Numbered from the stretch's first letter, positions 1-10,357 are shown. The stretch: 55,864 nt of DNA from CAJBLF01 sp964430205 (GCA_964430205.1 CAYSER010000005.1:1-55864), one strand, 5' to 3'. The notes: generated from the letters alone by a model not told the origin. Numbers and translations are program-made.

Positions 1-50
1 CACGTCGGTCTCCGAAGCCGTAGTCGTAGGTTCGATTCCTACTGATCCTG
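1..50 (+). tRNA. 3' part of tRNA-Trp(CCG), 5' end outside window
   Basis: Seen: anticodon stem 6-9/17-20 with a 7-nt loop (10-16) whose anticodon at 12-14 is CCG; T stem 26-30/38-42 with loop TTCGATT; acceptor 3' strand 43-49; discriminator G at 50; no encoded CCA. An ordinary reading would be tRNA-Arg(CCG). However, the GGTCTCC loop context, the implied A1-U72, G2-C71 and G3-C70 pairs and G73 are those of bacterial tRNA-Trp. CGG sits at conserved Trp positions in this window, so I infer a Trp isoacceptor reading CGG. The D arm and 5' acceptor strand are not in the window. Confidence 0.8.
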
Positions 51-78
51 AATTAGACTTAATTGTTGAAATGCCGAA

Positions 79-720
79 ATGTTTACCTGTCGCATGAATA
101 AAAAACTACCTATCATATTCGAGTATCTCAAGGAACTCTTTCCGAGTCCTGAAACGGAGTTGCATTACTCTACCCCTTTTCAGTTCGTCGTAGCGGTCAT
201 GCTCTCTGCACAAGCGACCGATGTCCAGGTCAACAAAGTGACTGAAAAACTTTTCAAGAAGATCAAAAAGCCCAATGATCTCTTGGCTATGTGATTCGCT
301 GCTTGGGAGCGTAGCATCAGTTCAATCAATTATTTCCATTCCAAAGCCAAACACATACGAGAAACAGCCAAACTCCTCCAACAGCGAAAACAGATACCCC
401 ATGAATTGGATAAACTCATGGAATTGCCAGGGGTTGGCGTCAAGACCGGCAAATTGATCGCTCATGTCCTCTATGATAAGCCGTTTATCGCTGTGGATAC
501 TCATATCCATAGAGTGAGCAATAGACTGTGATTGGTTAAGACCACTACTCCTGAACAGACCTCTGAACGTCTAGAAAGGCTCATCCCTGATGCGTACAAG
601 GATCATGCACATCATGCCTTGGTGCTCTTCTGACGCTACTATTGCAAAGCCGTGAAACCCACATGCGATACTTGCAAGTTGCAACCTATCTGTTTATATT
701 ATAAAAAAATCCATGATTAA
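79..720 (+). CDS. nth: Endonuclease III (DNA glycosylase/AP lyase)
   Basis: Base-excision repair enzyme that removes oxidised pyrimidines and nicks AP sites. The 213-aa length matches the family. Seen: the helix-hairpin-helix LPGVGVKTG with the catalytic Lys, the VDTHIHRVSNRLG segment with the catalytic Asp, and a C-terminal 4Fe-4S cluster with spacing C-X6-C-X2-C-X5-C. UGA is read as Gly several times, for example in FGRYYC, where Gly is expected. An in-frame ATG at 94 gives a start closer to family members (MNKKLP...), so the true start may be 94. It lies 29 nt after the tRNA, with no clear Shine-Dalgarno, and overlaps the next gene by 8 nt. Confidence 0.92.
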
Positions 721-1348
721 GCTCGTCGAACCGCAATGGTGAGTCAATCTCTTGAAATCCTTATTCGCTTGGATGCAAGCTAGCGCTTTCCGATCATCTC
801 GGATTCCAGTCCTCGCTGATGTCTTCGTTTTCACTTATCCAGCGTATCTGCTAGCACTCTATATCTATGGAATGGTAGAAGGGAGAAGACATAAGGTAGA
901 AGGCCTGCAAAAAAAGGTAGCGTCATTATATATCTTCGCGGGTACTGCGTTGAGCGGCGCAGTGAATGTCGGCGTCCAGTATTTCTTCGATAAGATGAGA
1001 CCGAATATTATCCTTGGATTGCCTGATCTCAAACATGAAACGGTACTCAATACGTTTCTGCCCACCAGTAGCTTCCCTTCTGATCATGCGGCTGTTACTA
1101 TGGGTATAGCGATAATGTCGCTGTTTCGAGGCATAAAGAATCATGACAAAAAATTCCTCCGGTTCGGAGGAATCCTGATCCTATTCTCCTTGATAACTTC
1201 TTTTGCAAGAGTCACTTCCGGAGTCCATCGGCCTACCGATATCATCGGTGGAAGCGTTATAGGCATTCTCGTGCCATTGATCTTGATGTGGAAACCTCTT
1301 TATAGATTCGGCACGAAAATAGCCGAAAGGATTGGAAAGGTTATCTAA
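713..1348 (+). CDS. PAP2-family membrane phosphatase
   Basis: A 211-aa integral membrane protein with the three PAP2 motifs: K-M-R-P (about residue 95), P-S-D-H-A (about 125) and a third motif with Arg and His followed by PTD. Such enzymes dephosphorylate lipid phosphates. A role on undecaprenyl pyrophosphate is plausible because uppS and other wall genes are in the window, but that is inference. The ATG at 713 overlaps the end of nth; a TTG at 752 is possible, but the reading is open above it through a UGA (Gly). In the third motif CGG follows His, giving HWPTD, the common form, when read as Trp. It converges with the next gene, with 3 nt between stops. Confidence 0.82.
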
Positions 1349-1351
1349 TGG

Positions 1352-4300
1352 TTATGCTTTCCATTCTATCTTGAGTTTCCTTGGATCTCATTCATATCCG
1401 AATGCTATAGATCATAGTTTCTTTGCGTTTTTATCGTTGACAACGATCGTTTTCGCGTCAGATACTTCATAAGTATTTCCTTCTTGGATCTGATTGATAA
1501 TCGGATCGTAAGTTTTCTCTGTTCATTGAACCATCTTGAACATATTCTTGAGGTGCGGGATATAGTCTTTAAGTACAAGTTCATTGGCTCATGGCTTACC
1601 GTCTTTCCGTGAATTCAATGCTGTACTCTCAGAGAAATACTTTCCTTGTATTTGTTTTACATCCGATTGTATCTCAATCAATTCTTTCATCGGTTTCAAT
1701 ATCTTTTCTTCATATTCTTTCTTGTCGCCTTTTGCTTGGCTTTCAAAGCTGTATCATGCGATATCGAAGGTTCTGTATTTATTATCTTTGATGCTACCGA
1801 TCTCTGTATTAACCGCATTGATCTTTGATTTCATCTCTGTTTCTTCTGGTGGCACTTCCTGGTTTTTAGGTATTTCTTTCTTAGGAATTTCGTTGTCTAC
1901 GAGCTTGTTCTCTTTGTCGGTTATGGTATATGCGAGATCCTTGCTTCCGGCGAAAAGATAGGAAACGAGATAGACCCCGATGTCCTTCTCCGATTGGATC
2001 ACGCTGCCGAACCTCTCTTCTGGATTGTCGAAGTAATCTGAACTGGTCACTTCTTTCTTGTCTATTTTCATCACTCCGGTCGTTGCAATCCTTCCATTGG
2101 CGTCAGCGATATTTTTTCGTGTATTGTCATTGTCCATAAGATTCTGCATCATGTCACTGAATATCTCTGTTTTCGCTTCGATTCATTGGGTATTTGGTAC
2201 CTCCTTGCTGTCTTTTGTCGCGATGAAATCATTCGCATTGAGCTTTGTGGTGTTCCTTGAGTCGGAATTATAGAGATCTATCGCTTTCCTTATGATCTTT
2301 GGATCTATGAATTCATACTTGTCTTTACTGATATTTGAGAATGTTATTGTGCTTTTACCTTTGAGATCTTTTGCGCTTGGTATAGGATAATACTCCAAGG
2401 TTTTTGTAGTATCGTTCATTCCCACTTTTCGTATTTTATCTTCGCTGACATTCTTTGTAATATCTTTGATCGCTGCTTTCTCTTTTTCGTCAAGCCTGAA
2501 TTCCTTGCTATAGATATCGTCGATATCCTTTCGCATGCTTTGAGGAAATCGGTTCTTGAGTTTTCCTTTCCCTATTCAAAACATCATCATAAGACTCATA
2601 AGCATATTACCTATACTCTTGATGCTTTCCCTTAACGTCGTTTTCTTCTCTTCCGCTATGCTCGCTCTGAGATCCATGATCTTCTGTTCGAGATTGAGCT
2701 TCTTGACTGTATTCAGGAATTCTTGGGATTTTGCGAGTTTATTGAAATTATCAGTCCTGGTCTGTTGATCGACTCAGAGGATATCCATATTATCCACCGT
2801 GAGGTAGGTCGCAAACTGATCCATAAGCTTTGGATTAGCTATCATGTAGTCGGTAAGCGTATTTGCGTAGCCGTTTCTGAGATCGTTAAGTGTGTCCTTA
2901 TCGTCTCCTGATCATTTCGTAGCCTCCTTATATCCTTTTATCTGATCTATGATGGCGTTGAAATTCTTGCTTACATATTCAGGACCTTTTGCCTGAATAA
3001 ATCTTCAGAACGCTACAAAATTTCCCTTGCCGTCGAATGCATGTATTCATCTCTCCGTTCCTACCTTTCCTCCATCTTCAAAGTGAAGATCGCTGAACGT
3101 CTCTCCTTTGAATTTCGATACATCATACGTTCTTTTGTCTCCCTCCATCTTCTCTGGTATGTTTTTATCAGCCGGTATGCTCTGGCCATCATTTGCTGTT
3201 CCTCGATAGATGTATCTCTTTTCGATCGTCGGTGGTACATCCGATGCTACAGAGATCTGATCTCATGTTTTCACCTCTATTTGCCTATTTGCATCATCAA
3301 CATACGTCACTATATTATCGACCGTTTTCTTTGTCCCTTTTGTCTCTGTTCCATCACTTCCCTTTCTTAGAATCTTATCTGGTGCGTTCGTCATATCTAT
3401 CACTTCGTGGATCTTTTTTCCTGCCCCTTTATCATTTATCTTGTTGTCGGTAAAGTCCTCTTTTTGATTCTTCCGTTTCATCTCTTGTATCTTTGCTTGT
3501 TCGAATTGTATCAACCGCTTGCCTGATTGATCGAATCTTGTATCCGTGAAGTCTTTCCCTTTCCCTATGGTTATTTTTTGGATATTTTTATCGTCAGTAT
3601 ATACCTGGACAAGCTGTATCAATCTTTTGCCGTTCTGATCGGTAGATGCACTTTCGATGGTTTTCGTGCCTGTGGATGTGCCGTAGACCAATTTCATTAT
3701 TGCATTGAAACCCGCCTCGTTCTTTTCGAATACCCTATTTTTTGCATCTTCTTTGGATGCATAGTTTTCATTGAGCAATTTATTCCCTAGATCCGTACTC
3801 ACTTTCTGTTCTTTGTCTGATAGCGGTGCATCCTTCAATAGGTTATTGATGCTCTTCTGTATGATCTCTTTATCCTCTATCGAAAAGCTTGATCATGAGA
3901 CATATGCCTGTAATTCCAGAAGCCTTTCATGGGTTTTGGGGTTCTTTACATTGTTCAGGTCTTTGAGATCGATGATGTTGCTGATGTTGTCTATTGATGT
4001 TTTGACGTTTATATATGCATTCATACTATATGGATCTGTAGCGTTTTTGTAGCTCTCTATAAGTGAGCTGTTTTTCTCATTCTCGTTCTTGTATTTTACC
4101 ACATCTAATGTCGAAAAATTTTTTATCATCTCCTGCTCCGTACTTATTGATTCCTGTTTTATCTCTCAGAACGTGCTTATAATTTTCTGGTTGATCAATG
4201 TCTGGATCTCGTCGGCTATTGTTTCGATTTCCTTGAGTGCATTCTGTTTCTTAAGATCCGTAGAGGTCTTTAGGATATCTTTCTGTTGGTCTACATACTC

Positions 4301-4528
4301 CCTAAATTCCTTATTCGCCTTGATATAGGTTTCGAGCTTTGGTTCTTTTTCGTTCTTTCCATCTATATCTTTGTTCTTTTCCAAACTCTTCTTCACCAGA
4401 TTCAATGAGCTTTTTGAGCTTTCATAGTCTTCTCAAGGGGCATTCATCGATTCAATGGCCTTTTTCAGCTTTTCTTGCTTATCGTTTTTCAATGCCTCTG
4501 TTTCCTGTGGTTTCGTCTCCATCACCAT
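1352..4528 (-). CDS. Large coiled-coil protein of unknown function (1058 aa)
   Basis: I do not recognise this protein. It is one open frame once UGA is read as Gly. The first ~330 residues and the last ~250 are highly charged, Lys/Glu/Asp/Asn-rich and helical in character, as in a coiled coil. A hydrophobic Met/Leu-rich patch (about 620-640, around MLMSLMMMFG) may be a membrane or packing segment. Two copies of a short motif (GKRLIQ plus an acidic/aromatic stretch ending DFTD) lie around residues 300-360. There is no clear signal peptide. Start: ATG 4528 or ATG 4522; a GAAGGG 8 nt upstream favours 4522. It follows the 97-aa gene by 29 nt, probably in one operon. Confidence 0.75.
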
Positions 4529-4557
4529 TTCCCTTCTCTGATTATAGAATAAAATCT

Positions 4558-4851
4558 CTAGAGTTCCTTGATCATCTGATCCAGTGCATCAAGTTCCTTC
4601 TGATCCTTTAGATGCTGATCCCGCTCTATCTTCTTGAGCTTTTCGAGGATATCCTTGGACTTCTCAAGTTTCTCTTTGATCTCGCTATCTTGATGCCCTT
4701 CTGCCATCTTTGTCAGTATCTCGATCAATCCATCGATCATTTCATTATCTGATGTATTCCCTTCGATAAGTATCTTCAATCATTTTGCGATCGGTCGTTT
4801 TTCTTCCAATATCCCCAATAGTTCTAGAACGTATGTCTTTTTGTCCATCAT
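4558..4851 (-). CDS. Small helical hypothetical protein (97 aa)
   Basis: Unrecognised. The sequence is almost wholly charged and helical: an N-terminal part with MMDKKTYVLELLGILEEKW, then Lys/Glu heptad-like repeats (KLEKSKDILEKLKKIER), consistent with a short coiled coil. ATG 4851 and ATG 4848 are both possible starts. A TATAAT on the coding strand lies about 25 nt upstream, so this gene and the 1058-aa gene downstream may share a promoter here. Partnership with that coiled-coil protein is inferred only from adjacency. Confidence 0.65.
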
Positions 4852-4960
4852 CTTTGATTATCCGTTTAAATATTATACATGGTAAAGTATACTCAGAACG
4901 CTTGGCAAATACAAAAAAACCACCTTTCAGCGGCTCTTTGTTTGTTGACATAATGATATT

Positions 4961-5998
4961 TTATTTTGCAATCATTATCTTTCTTCCCACTTGCTGTCCT
5001 TCCCTTCCATAGACCTCTGGTATGCTTTGGATCTTCAATCCTATTTTGGCCGCATATCTTGTCAGTACCGGTTCTATCCCATTCTCCTGTCCAACATATC
5101 GGGGGATGGTGAACACTGCTGTAGCTCTTAGCTCTTTGATCCTTTCCAGAAGGCTTTTGTAGAGATCGGTAACTCTTTCCTGGAATCTCTGGATTTCTTG
5201 GTCTGAGGTTGACCTCTTTACGATGGGTCCGAGCCATCATTCTGTGATGATTAAAAAATCTTCTTTCGTTTTCTCTCTTATCAACGGTAGTGGCTCAGTT
5301 ATGTCGTGATCGAATATTATGAATTTCTTATCTGATGTGGCAAATTCTGTCGTGTTCCGTCGTTTTGCATTCTGCTGTGCATATGCTGTCTTGATGTCTG
5401 ATCCGATGAAATCGTATCCAAGATGATTTGCAAGGAATCATGTCGTTCATGAGCCTACGAATGGATCATAGATGCATAACTTTTCAATCTCCAATTTTCA
5501 ATTTTCAAAATTTTGTGATAAGGCTATGTTGAGCATCATAAGTGTCAATTTCGCTGGCATCATACCCATCTGCATGCTGCGTCCCGGCTTGCCGAAATCT
5601 ATGGCTTCATAGAGCTCGATATCCTGATAGTGGTCAACCACCCCATAAAGTCAATTCTCGAGGTTAATGATCTCCTGCCCTTTGTCTTTGATCTCCTTGT
5701 CAGTATGGAAAATGTCTACGAGCTTGTATCTCTTGATCCCTATCGTCCTTTTGAGATGTTTCCCGTTGGATTCGCTTTGGATCCCAATGATCCTTGTCTC
5801 TTTCAAGAGCTCTTTCAGGTCTTTCTCTTTCACTACTCTCCCTGATTTGATGATGCCTCCAAGCTGGCGTAACAGCTCTGGATATTCGGTATCAAAAGCC
5901 ACTATCCCCTTTTTCGGATACCAGACTTCTTTTGGCTGAACCAAGGCGAGTTCAGCGATGCTTATCTGAGGGTTCTTTCCCATGACTGCAAAATACAT
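4961..5998 (-). CDS. TRM11-like RNA (guanine-N2) methyltransferase
   Basis: A 345-aa SAM-dependent methylase. The N-terminal ~120 residues (MYFAVMGKNPQISIAELAL...) resemble the THUMP-containing start of Trm11/TrmG10 enzymes. The C-terminal Rossmann domain has the SAM-binding motif DPFVGSGTTGFLANHLGYD and an EGWLGP stretch in the position of the catalytic motif IV. tRNA is the likely substrate, by family. Between the domains the coding strand contains a low-complexity repeat (5479-5516) like the one upstream of dnaN, read in frame. The start ATG is preceded by an ATTCTGAAT-type repeat rather than a Shine-Dalgarno. Confidence 0.72.
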
Positions 5999-6002
5999 GT
6001 TT

Positions 6003-6046
6003 ATGAATTCAGAATGTAGAAGGTAAAATTCAGAATGCTATAGCTT
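6003..6046 (-). repeat. ATTCTGAATT-type leader repeat upstream of the TRM11-like gene
   Basis: On the minus strand the words ATTCTGAATT and ATTCTGAATTC occur either side of a CTTCTACATT stretch, ending 4 nt before the start codon. It is the same family as the repeats at 7876, 38317 and 55808, each directly upstream of a minus-strand start. Confidence 0.5.
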
Positions 6047-6074
6047 ATATTCAATTCCGATACGAAAACAAAAG

Positions 6075-6106
6075 AAAAAATCTGACTGAGTTGGCCAGAT
6101 TTTTTC
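6075..6106 (-). terminator. Rho-independent terminator after atpC
   Basis: Inverted repeat AAAAAATCTG...CAGATTTTTT (10 bp, 11-nt loop) with a T-run on either strand. It lies 35 nt past the atpC stop and upstream of the TRM11-like gene. Confidence 0.75.
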
Positions 6107-6140
6107 TCCCTTTATATCTCTTATTATATACTCGGCTAAT

Positions 6141-6569
6141 TTAAGCTGTCTGAAGGATGTTCTTGAGCTGGATGTCTGCGTTGATCTTCTCTAATTTCAT
6201 CAGTGCTTTCTCTATCTCTTCTATGCTTCATTCGTTCTTCAGTCTCTTGATCTTTTGCTCAAGCGATCTCTTGTTCTGTTGCAAGACACTCTCCGTCTCT
6301 TCAGGTGAAAGCGTCGCGTCTGTACTCATTATGCGTACGATCTTCCCATCGATGAATACCATACCTTTTGCTGTGCTAACAAGCATTTCATCTCCCACTT
6401 GGATATGGTTTTTCATCGGCCGCACTTTGATGAGACCGGGTTTTACTGATGTTACCATCGGTGCATGACCGCTCATGACCTTAAGATTACCGTTTTCTGT
6501 AGGAATCGATATCTTCTCAATTGGCCCATGATACATCACTTTCGATGGTGTCGAGATTTTTAATTCCAT
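6141..6569 (-). CDS. atpC: F-type ATP synthase epsilon subunit
   Basis: A 142-aa protein with the F1 epsilon layout: an N-terminal beta-sandwich (MELKISTPSKVMYHGPI..., with GHAPMVTSVKPG matching the family's GH.P....L..G segment) and a C-terminal helical hairpin. The epsilon subunit couples F1 rotation and inhibits ATP hydrolysis. No other F1Fo subunit is in this window; atpC usually follows atpD. It stands alone downstream of ftsZ with its own promoter (6600-6627) and terminator. The last ~29 codons lie beyond a UGA read as Gly. Confidence 0.85.
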
Positions 6570-6599
6570 GGATTTAGCTTATGGTATAAAGCTATAATA

Positions 6600-6627
6600 A
6601 GTATATTCCTGATTATCTTCTATGCAA
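6600..6627 (-). promoter_or_regulatory. Candidate promoter for atpC
   Basis: Minus-strand TTGCAT (6622-6627), 16-nt spacer, TATACT (6600-6605). The predicted start lies about 24 nt before the atpC ATG. Confidence 0.55.
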
Positions 6628-6705
6628 ATTTCTTCATATTCACGTATATATTTTGGTTGACAATTGACTTAAATGATAGATGATAAATGGTGTGTCTTTT
6701 CCCAT

Positions 6706-7872
6706 TTATCATTGCTTTTTGTTAAGCGATCTTCTGATGAATGCTGGGGTTTCGATGTCCTCTTCTTCAGCAATTTCTTCTGCCTTGACCTCTTGTATCG
6801 TATCTCTCTTTATCCCTCTCATGATGAAATTCTCCGATTCCCTTCTCGTAGGTACTGTCGTAGGCCTTCCCAAGAGATCTCTCTTTGGTTGCTTGAGTAT
6901 CTCTTCTTTACTCTGTTCTTGGAATCCTGTAGCGATGATTGTCACTTTGACCTCATCGTCCATGTTTTCGTCCAATGTCATTCCCCGGAAGAAATTAGAG
7001 TCCTGATCTATGATCTCTTCTACTACAGCGGCTGCTTCCCTGACTTCTGCAGGTGTCAGATCGTGTCCTCATGAGACGGCGAATATGATATTCTTTGCTC
7101 CATCAAGGTTTTCTTCCAATAATGGATTTTCGATGGCTTTCCTTGCGGCCTCAACTGCTCTCTTCTCTCCTGCACCATATCAGATGCCGAGCAATGCATT
7201 TCCTGAATCTGTCATAACCGCTTTTACATCGGCGAAATCGATATTGATATCTCCTGGTTTGATGATCAAGTCTGAGATGCCTTGTACGCCTAGATACAAA
7301 ATCTTGTCTATCATGGTGAATGCTTGCTTGAATGTTGTTTTTTTGTCGATAACATTGAAGATCTTGTCATTAGGGATAACGATAAGGGTATCTACTGCGT
7401 CCTTGATTTTTTTCAATCCTTCATCGGCATTCATGCTTCTCTTGCTTCCTTCAAAGCTGAATGGTTTGGTGATGATGGCTACTGTCAGTATTCCCATGCC
7501 TTTTGCAATATTCGCAATCACTGGAGCCGCTCCGGTTCCTGTTCCGCCGCCCATTCCGCATGTTAGAAATACCATATCGGTATCTTGTAGCATCGCCTTG
7601 AGTTCGGGTTCACTTTCTTCGGCAGCCTTTCTTCCTATCTCGGGGTTCGCTCATGCTCCCAACCCTTTGGTGAGATTAAGCCCTATATTCACTTTTTTTT
7701 CGGCCAGATTTGTGGCAAGATCTTGCGCATCAGTATTGATAGCGACAAACCCTACTCCATCTAGTCATTCTGAGATCATTCTATTTAGCGCCTTATTTCC
7801 GCAACCACCTATTCCCAATACCTTGATCTTTGCTCCAGGGATAAATTCTGGATTGATTTCATGAATTACCAT
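6706..7872 (-). CDS. ftsZ: Cell division protein FtsZ
   Basis: Tubulin-like GTPase that forms the division ring. At 388 aa it is a normal length. Seen: N-terminal GIGGCGNKALNRMI, the tubulin signature GGGTGTGAAP, NADEGL and the C-terminal FtsZ domain with VTIIATGF. A CGG in NFFWGM falls where family members often have an aromatic residue, consistent with CGG=Trp. The C-terminal tail is acidic, ending with basic IRRSLNKKQ and then UGA UAA, so the protein probably ends in an extra Gly where an ancestral UGA stop stood. It is downstream of ftsA, 69 nt away, with an AATTTAG-type repeat in between. Confidence 0.97.
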
Positions 7873-7875
7873 CTT

Positions 7876-7915
7876 TGAAATGAATTTAGAATGTAAAATG
7901 TATAATGCAGAATTG
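7876..7915 (-). repeat. AATTTAG-type leader repeat between ftsA and ftsZ
   Basis: Minus-strand words ATTCTGCATT, TACATTTTACATTCTAAATTC run up to 3 nt before the ftsZ start codon region. No Shine-Dalgarno is visible here. Related to repeats at 6003, 38317 and 55808. Confidence 0.5.
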
Positions 7916-7941
7916 TTTTTTTCCGGAATTTAAACCCTGAA

Positions 7942-9171
7942 TTAAAATAGGTCCTTGAAGAAATCTCAGATGCTCTTCACGAAGTCGAAATTGAATTTCA
8001 ATCAGAGCCCTTTCCTTCCTTCTGTATATTTGTTTGACCGTACATAGGTTCCTAATACGTTGATGAACTGGATGTTCGATGAGATGTCGCCAAGATTCAA
8101 GATATTATCTTTTCCGTAGAATGTCGCTAATTTGAAGATATCTTTCGATAACTGGTCCAGATTGGGCATCCTTGCGCCTCATCAGATTAGGAGTACTCAT
8201 CCCGCCAATCTTCCGTCTCTTTCTATCTCTTTGAGATGATTGTTTATCTTGAGGAATATCTCTTCATATCTTGCGTTGATGACATCAGAGAGGAATAGAC
8301 TATCTATCGGACTTTCATCTGCTGTTCTCTCTTTCTGTATAATGGCTGATCCGTGGCTTCTCTTGATCTCTTCCGCTTCTTTGATGTCCACTTGCATCCC
8401 TATCGAGATATCTTTGGTAACGTCTTCGCTCCCCATAGGCAATGTGCCATATCCTAAAGGATATCCGTCTTCGTAGATGACATAACTTGTCTGATTCTTG
8501 CCGATGTCTATAAGGATGGTTCCGAGGTCTTTGTGGTCATAATCTAGTGCCACTTCACTTGCTGCTATGATATTCGGTACGATGTCTACGATATTCAATC
8601 CTACCTTTTCGAAAGCGTCTATGACTCCGTTGTAGATGTTCTTCGGTATCAAGAACACGTCGGCGATAAGCTCAAGTTTCTTTCCCTTCATACCGATAGG
8701 ATCCTTTTCTTTCTTGGTCTCATCGATCAGGAAATGAACAGGGACTATCTTGATGGTTTCATAGTTGCTCTTATTCGATATTTCCGCTATTACTCTGGAG
8801 AGATGTTCTACGTCCTCTGGACCGATCTCTTCTGACATGATTCTTTTTTGCTCTACGACCCTGTTTACTATCATCTCCGGATGGGAAATCCCTACAAACA
8901 CTTCCTCTATATAATCCCCTCCCAATTTCTTTATGAATGTTTCTGTGATTTTGTTTATGGTGTTCACGAACGCTTCGGCATCGAGAATCTTCCCTTTGCG
9001 CATTCATTGGGTCGGTTCCATCTGTTTTGCTAGAATGATCTCTTTCCCGTCATCATTTCCGAACACTACTCCCTTGATGACATCGTTTCCGATATCGAAG
9101 ACTGCTTTGACATCTTTCATGCCTGACTCTATATTAGCGAGATAAAAATTTCCTGTAGTGATATCATTCAT
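7942..9171 (-). CDS. ftsA: Cell division protein FtsA
   Basis: Actin-family ATPase that anchors FtsZ to the membrane and recruits the divisome. 409 aa. Seen: phosphate-1 motif FDIGNDVIKGVV (about residue 25), the 1C-type insertion region, phosphate-2 motif ILIDIGKNQTSYVI (about 215) and the adenosine motif VLLIGGGARMPN (about 325), where the first Gly of GGG is UGA. The C-terminus ends with amphipathic VKSIGDFFKDLF, suitable as a membrane-targeting helix. Start ATG 9171 is the first after an in-frame TAA. A promoter is predicted at 9225-9253. Confidence 0.94.
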
Positions 9172-9224
9172 TGATGTATATTTACCGTCACAAAAAACAA
9201 ACCCATTTCAATTGATTGTGATAT

Positions 9225-9253
9225 ATTATAGTTATCAAGTAAAACACATCTAA
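9225..9253 (-). promoter_or_regulatory. Candidate promoter for ftsA-ftsZ
   Basis: Minus-strand TTAGAT (9248-9253), 17-nt spacer, TATAAT (9225-9230), about 54 nt before the ftsA start. Confidence 0.55.
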
Positions 9254-9336
9254 AAATCGGTATGATAATATATGGTTATCATTGATATTATCTGCTTTTG
9301 CACTGCTGTTTTGTGTACTTGTTTTTGTCTTATATC

Positions 9337-9363
9337 AAAAAAACATGGGTTAGCTTCCCATGT
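9337..9363 (-). terminator. Rho-independent terminator after the nucleotidyltransferase-like gene
   Basis: Perfect 7-bp stem ACATGGG/CCCATGT with a 7-nt loop, followed on the minus strand by seven T. It is 19 nt past the stop at 9382. Confidence 0.85.
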
Positions 9364-9381
9364 CTTCTCTATCGTCCGACT

Positions 9382-10335
9382 TTATTTCCTATATTTCTTC
9401 TTGTATATCATATAGAGTAAGTGGACTTTCTTCCTTATATCCATATGGAATTTTAGCATATTCTTATTTACAATAATTCCCCATCCCCTCTCTTTCAATC
9501 TCTTTGTTTTGTAGATAACTATAGGTAATCGGATGAGTCTTATGAGTGTCTCACTGATCTTTCCCAGGAATCATCCATTCAGGAATTCCGCGATTTTTTT
9601 GAATAGGGATCTATCATGTCATATTTTTATTCATATGTCAATTCAGTGCCTTCATGGAAAATTTGGAAGGACACTGTCGAGCCGTTTATTATATTTGTAT
9701 ATATTTTCCGGTGTTTCCTGATATAATGGTATCAGATGGGCTAGTCGGTAGATGAAATAGATATCGTTCTGAGGGAGCATGACATTGTAGAGATTCTGAT
9801 GTGTCTCTGTCACATAGAAGCTCAAGCAGAATTTTTTCTTACTTCCCCATATTCCTCCTCTTTTGAGTCCGAACAGGAAGAACATCACTGCACTTCGGAT
9901 TCTTGCACGCCAGAGCGCTCATTTCTTGGTTACTATGAAGAGATCGATATCCGATCCTTCGTGTAAGGCATTGAAGGTGATGGAATTGCATAGATAGATG
10001 GATTGTATGAACGGAATCGATCTATATAGCCACTCGTATTTCCTTATATAGGTAACATATTCATCAATGAGGGGATTTTTTTTATGCCATGGGTACTCGC
10101 TCCCACTCGGAGGGAATTTTTTGCCTCTTATGATGTCTTCTCCCATATTTCATCACTTTTTTTCAAAAAGGAAATATCGATATTCACGAGGAACATCATA
10201 TTTCATGATCTTATAAAAAATAAGATGCTTGTTGTCATCTAAAGTATCTGCGATATTCCTATCGATCTTATCGCTCATTGTCCAGAGAGAGAATAAATCA
10301 GCCAGATTTATAGAGAATGGTGATTGAAATTCCAC
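9382..10335 (-). CDS. Nucleotidyltransferase-like protein with membrane segment
   Basis: A 317-aa protein. Around residues 105-120 it has the pol-beta-type nucleotidyltransferase core NSITFNALHEGSDIDLFIV, with the G-S-D-I-D metal-binding pattern. The part after it (WSAVMFFLFGLKRGG) is hydrophobic and may be membrane-associated. Acceptor and nucleotide are unknown. Start is GTG at 10335, chosen because TAGGAG lies 9 nt upstream (one of the few good Shine-Dalgarno sequences in the window) and an in-frame TAG lies just above. It follows the pilin-like gene by 22 nt and ends at a strong terminator. Confidence 0.72.
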
Positions 10336-10357
10336 GGTATTTTGCTCCTAATTATTC

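Noticed and set aside
1..50. Ordinary tRNA-Arg(CCG)
   Set aside because: Body and discriminator match tRNA-Trp, and CGG aligns with Trp in conserved proteins; kept as the alternative if the 5' half disagrees.
4745..4951. 68-codon minus-strand frame beginning 10 nt after the TRM11-like stop
   Set aside because: It overlaps the better 97-aa helical gene in another frame and has no conserved character; the first half covers a likely promoter.
7010..7864. 284-codon plus-strand open frame
   Set aside because: Antisense shadow of ftsZ, whose conserved motifs are all on the minus strand.
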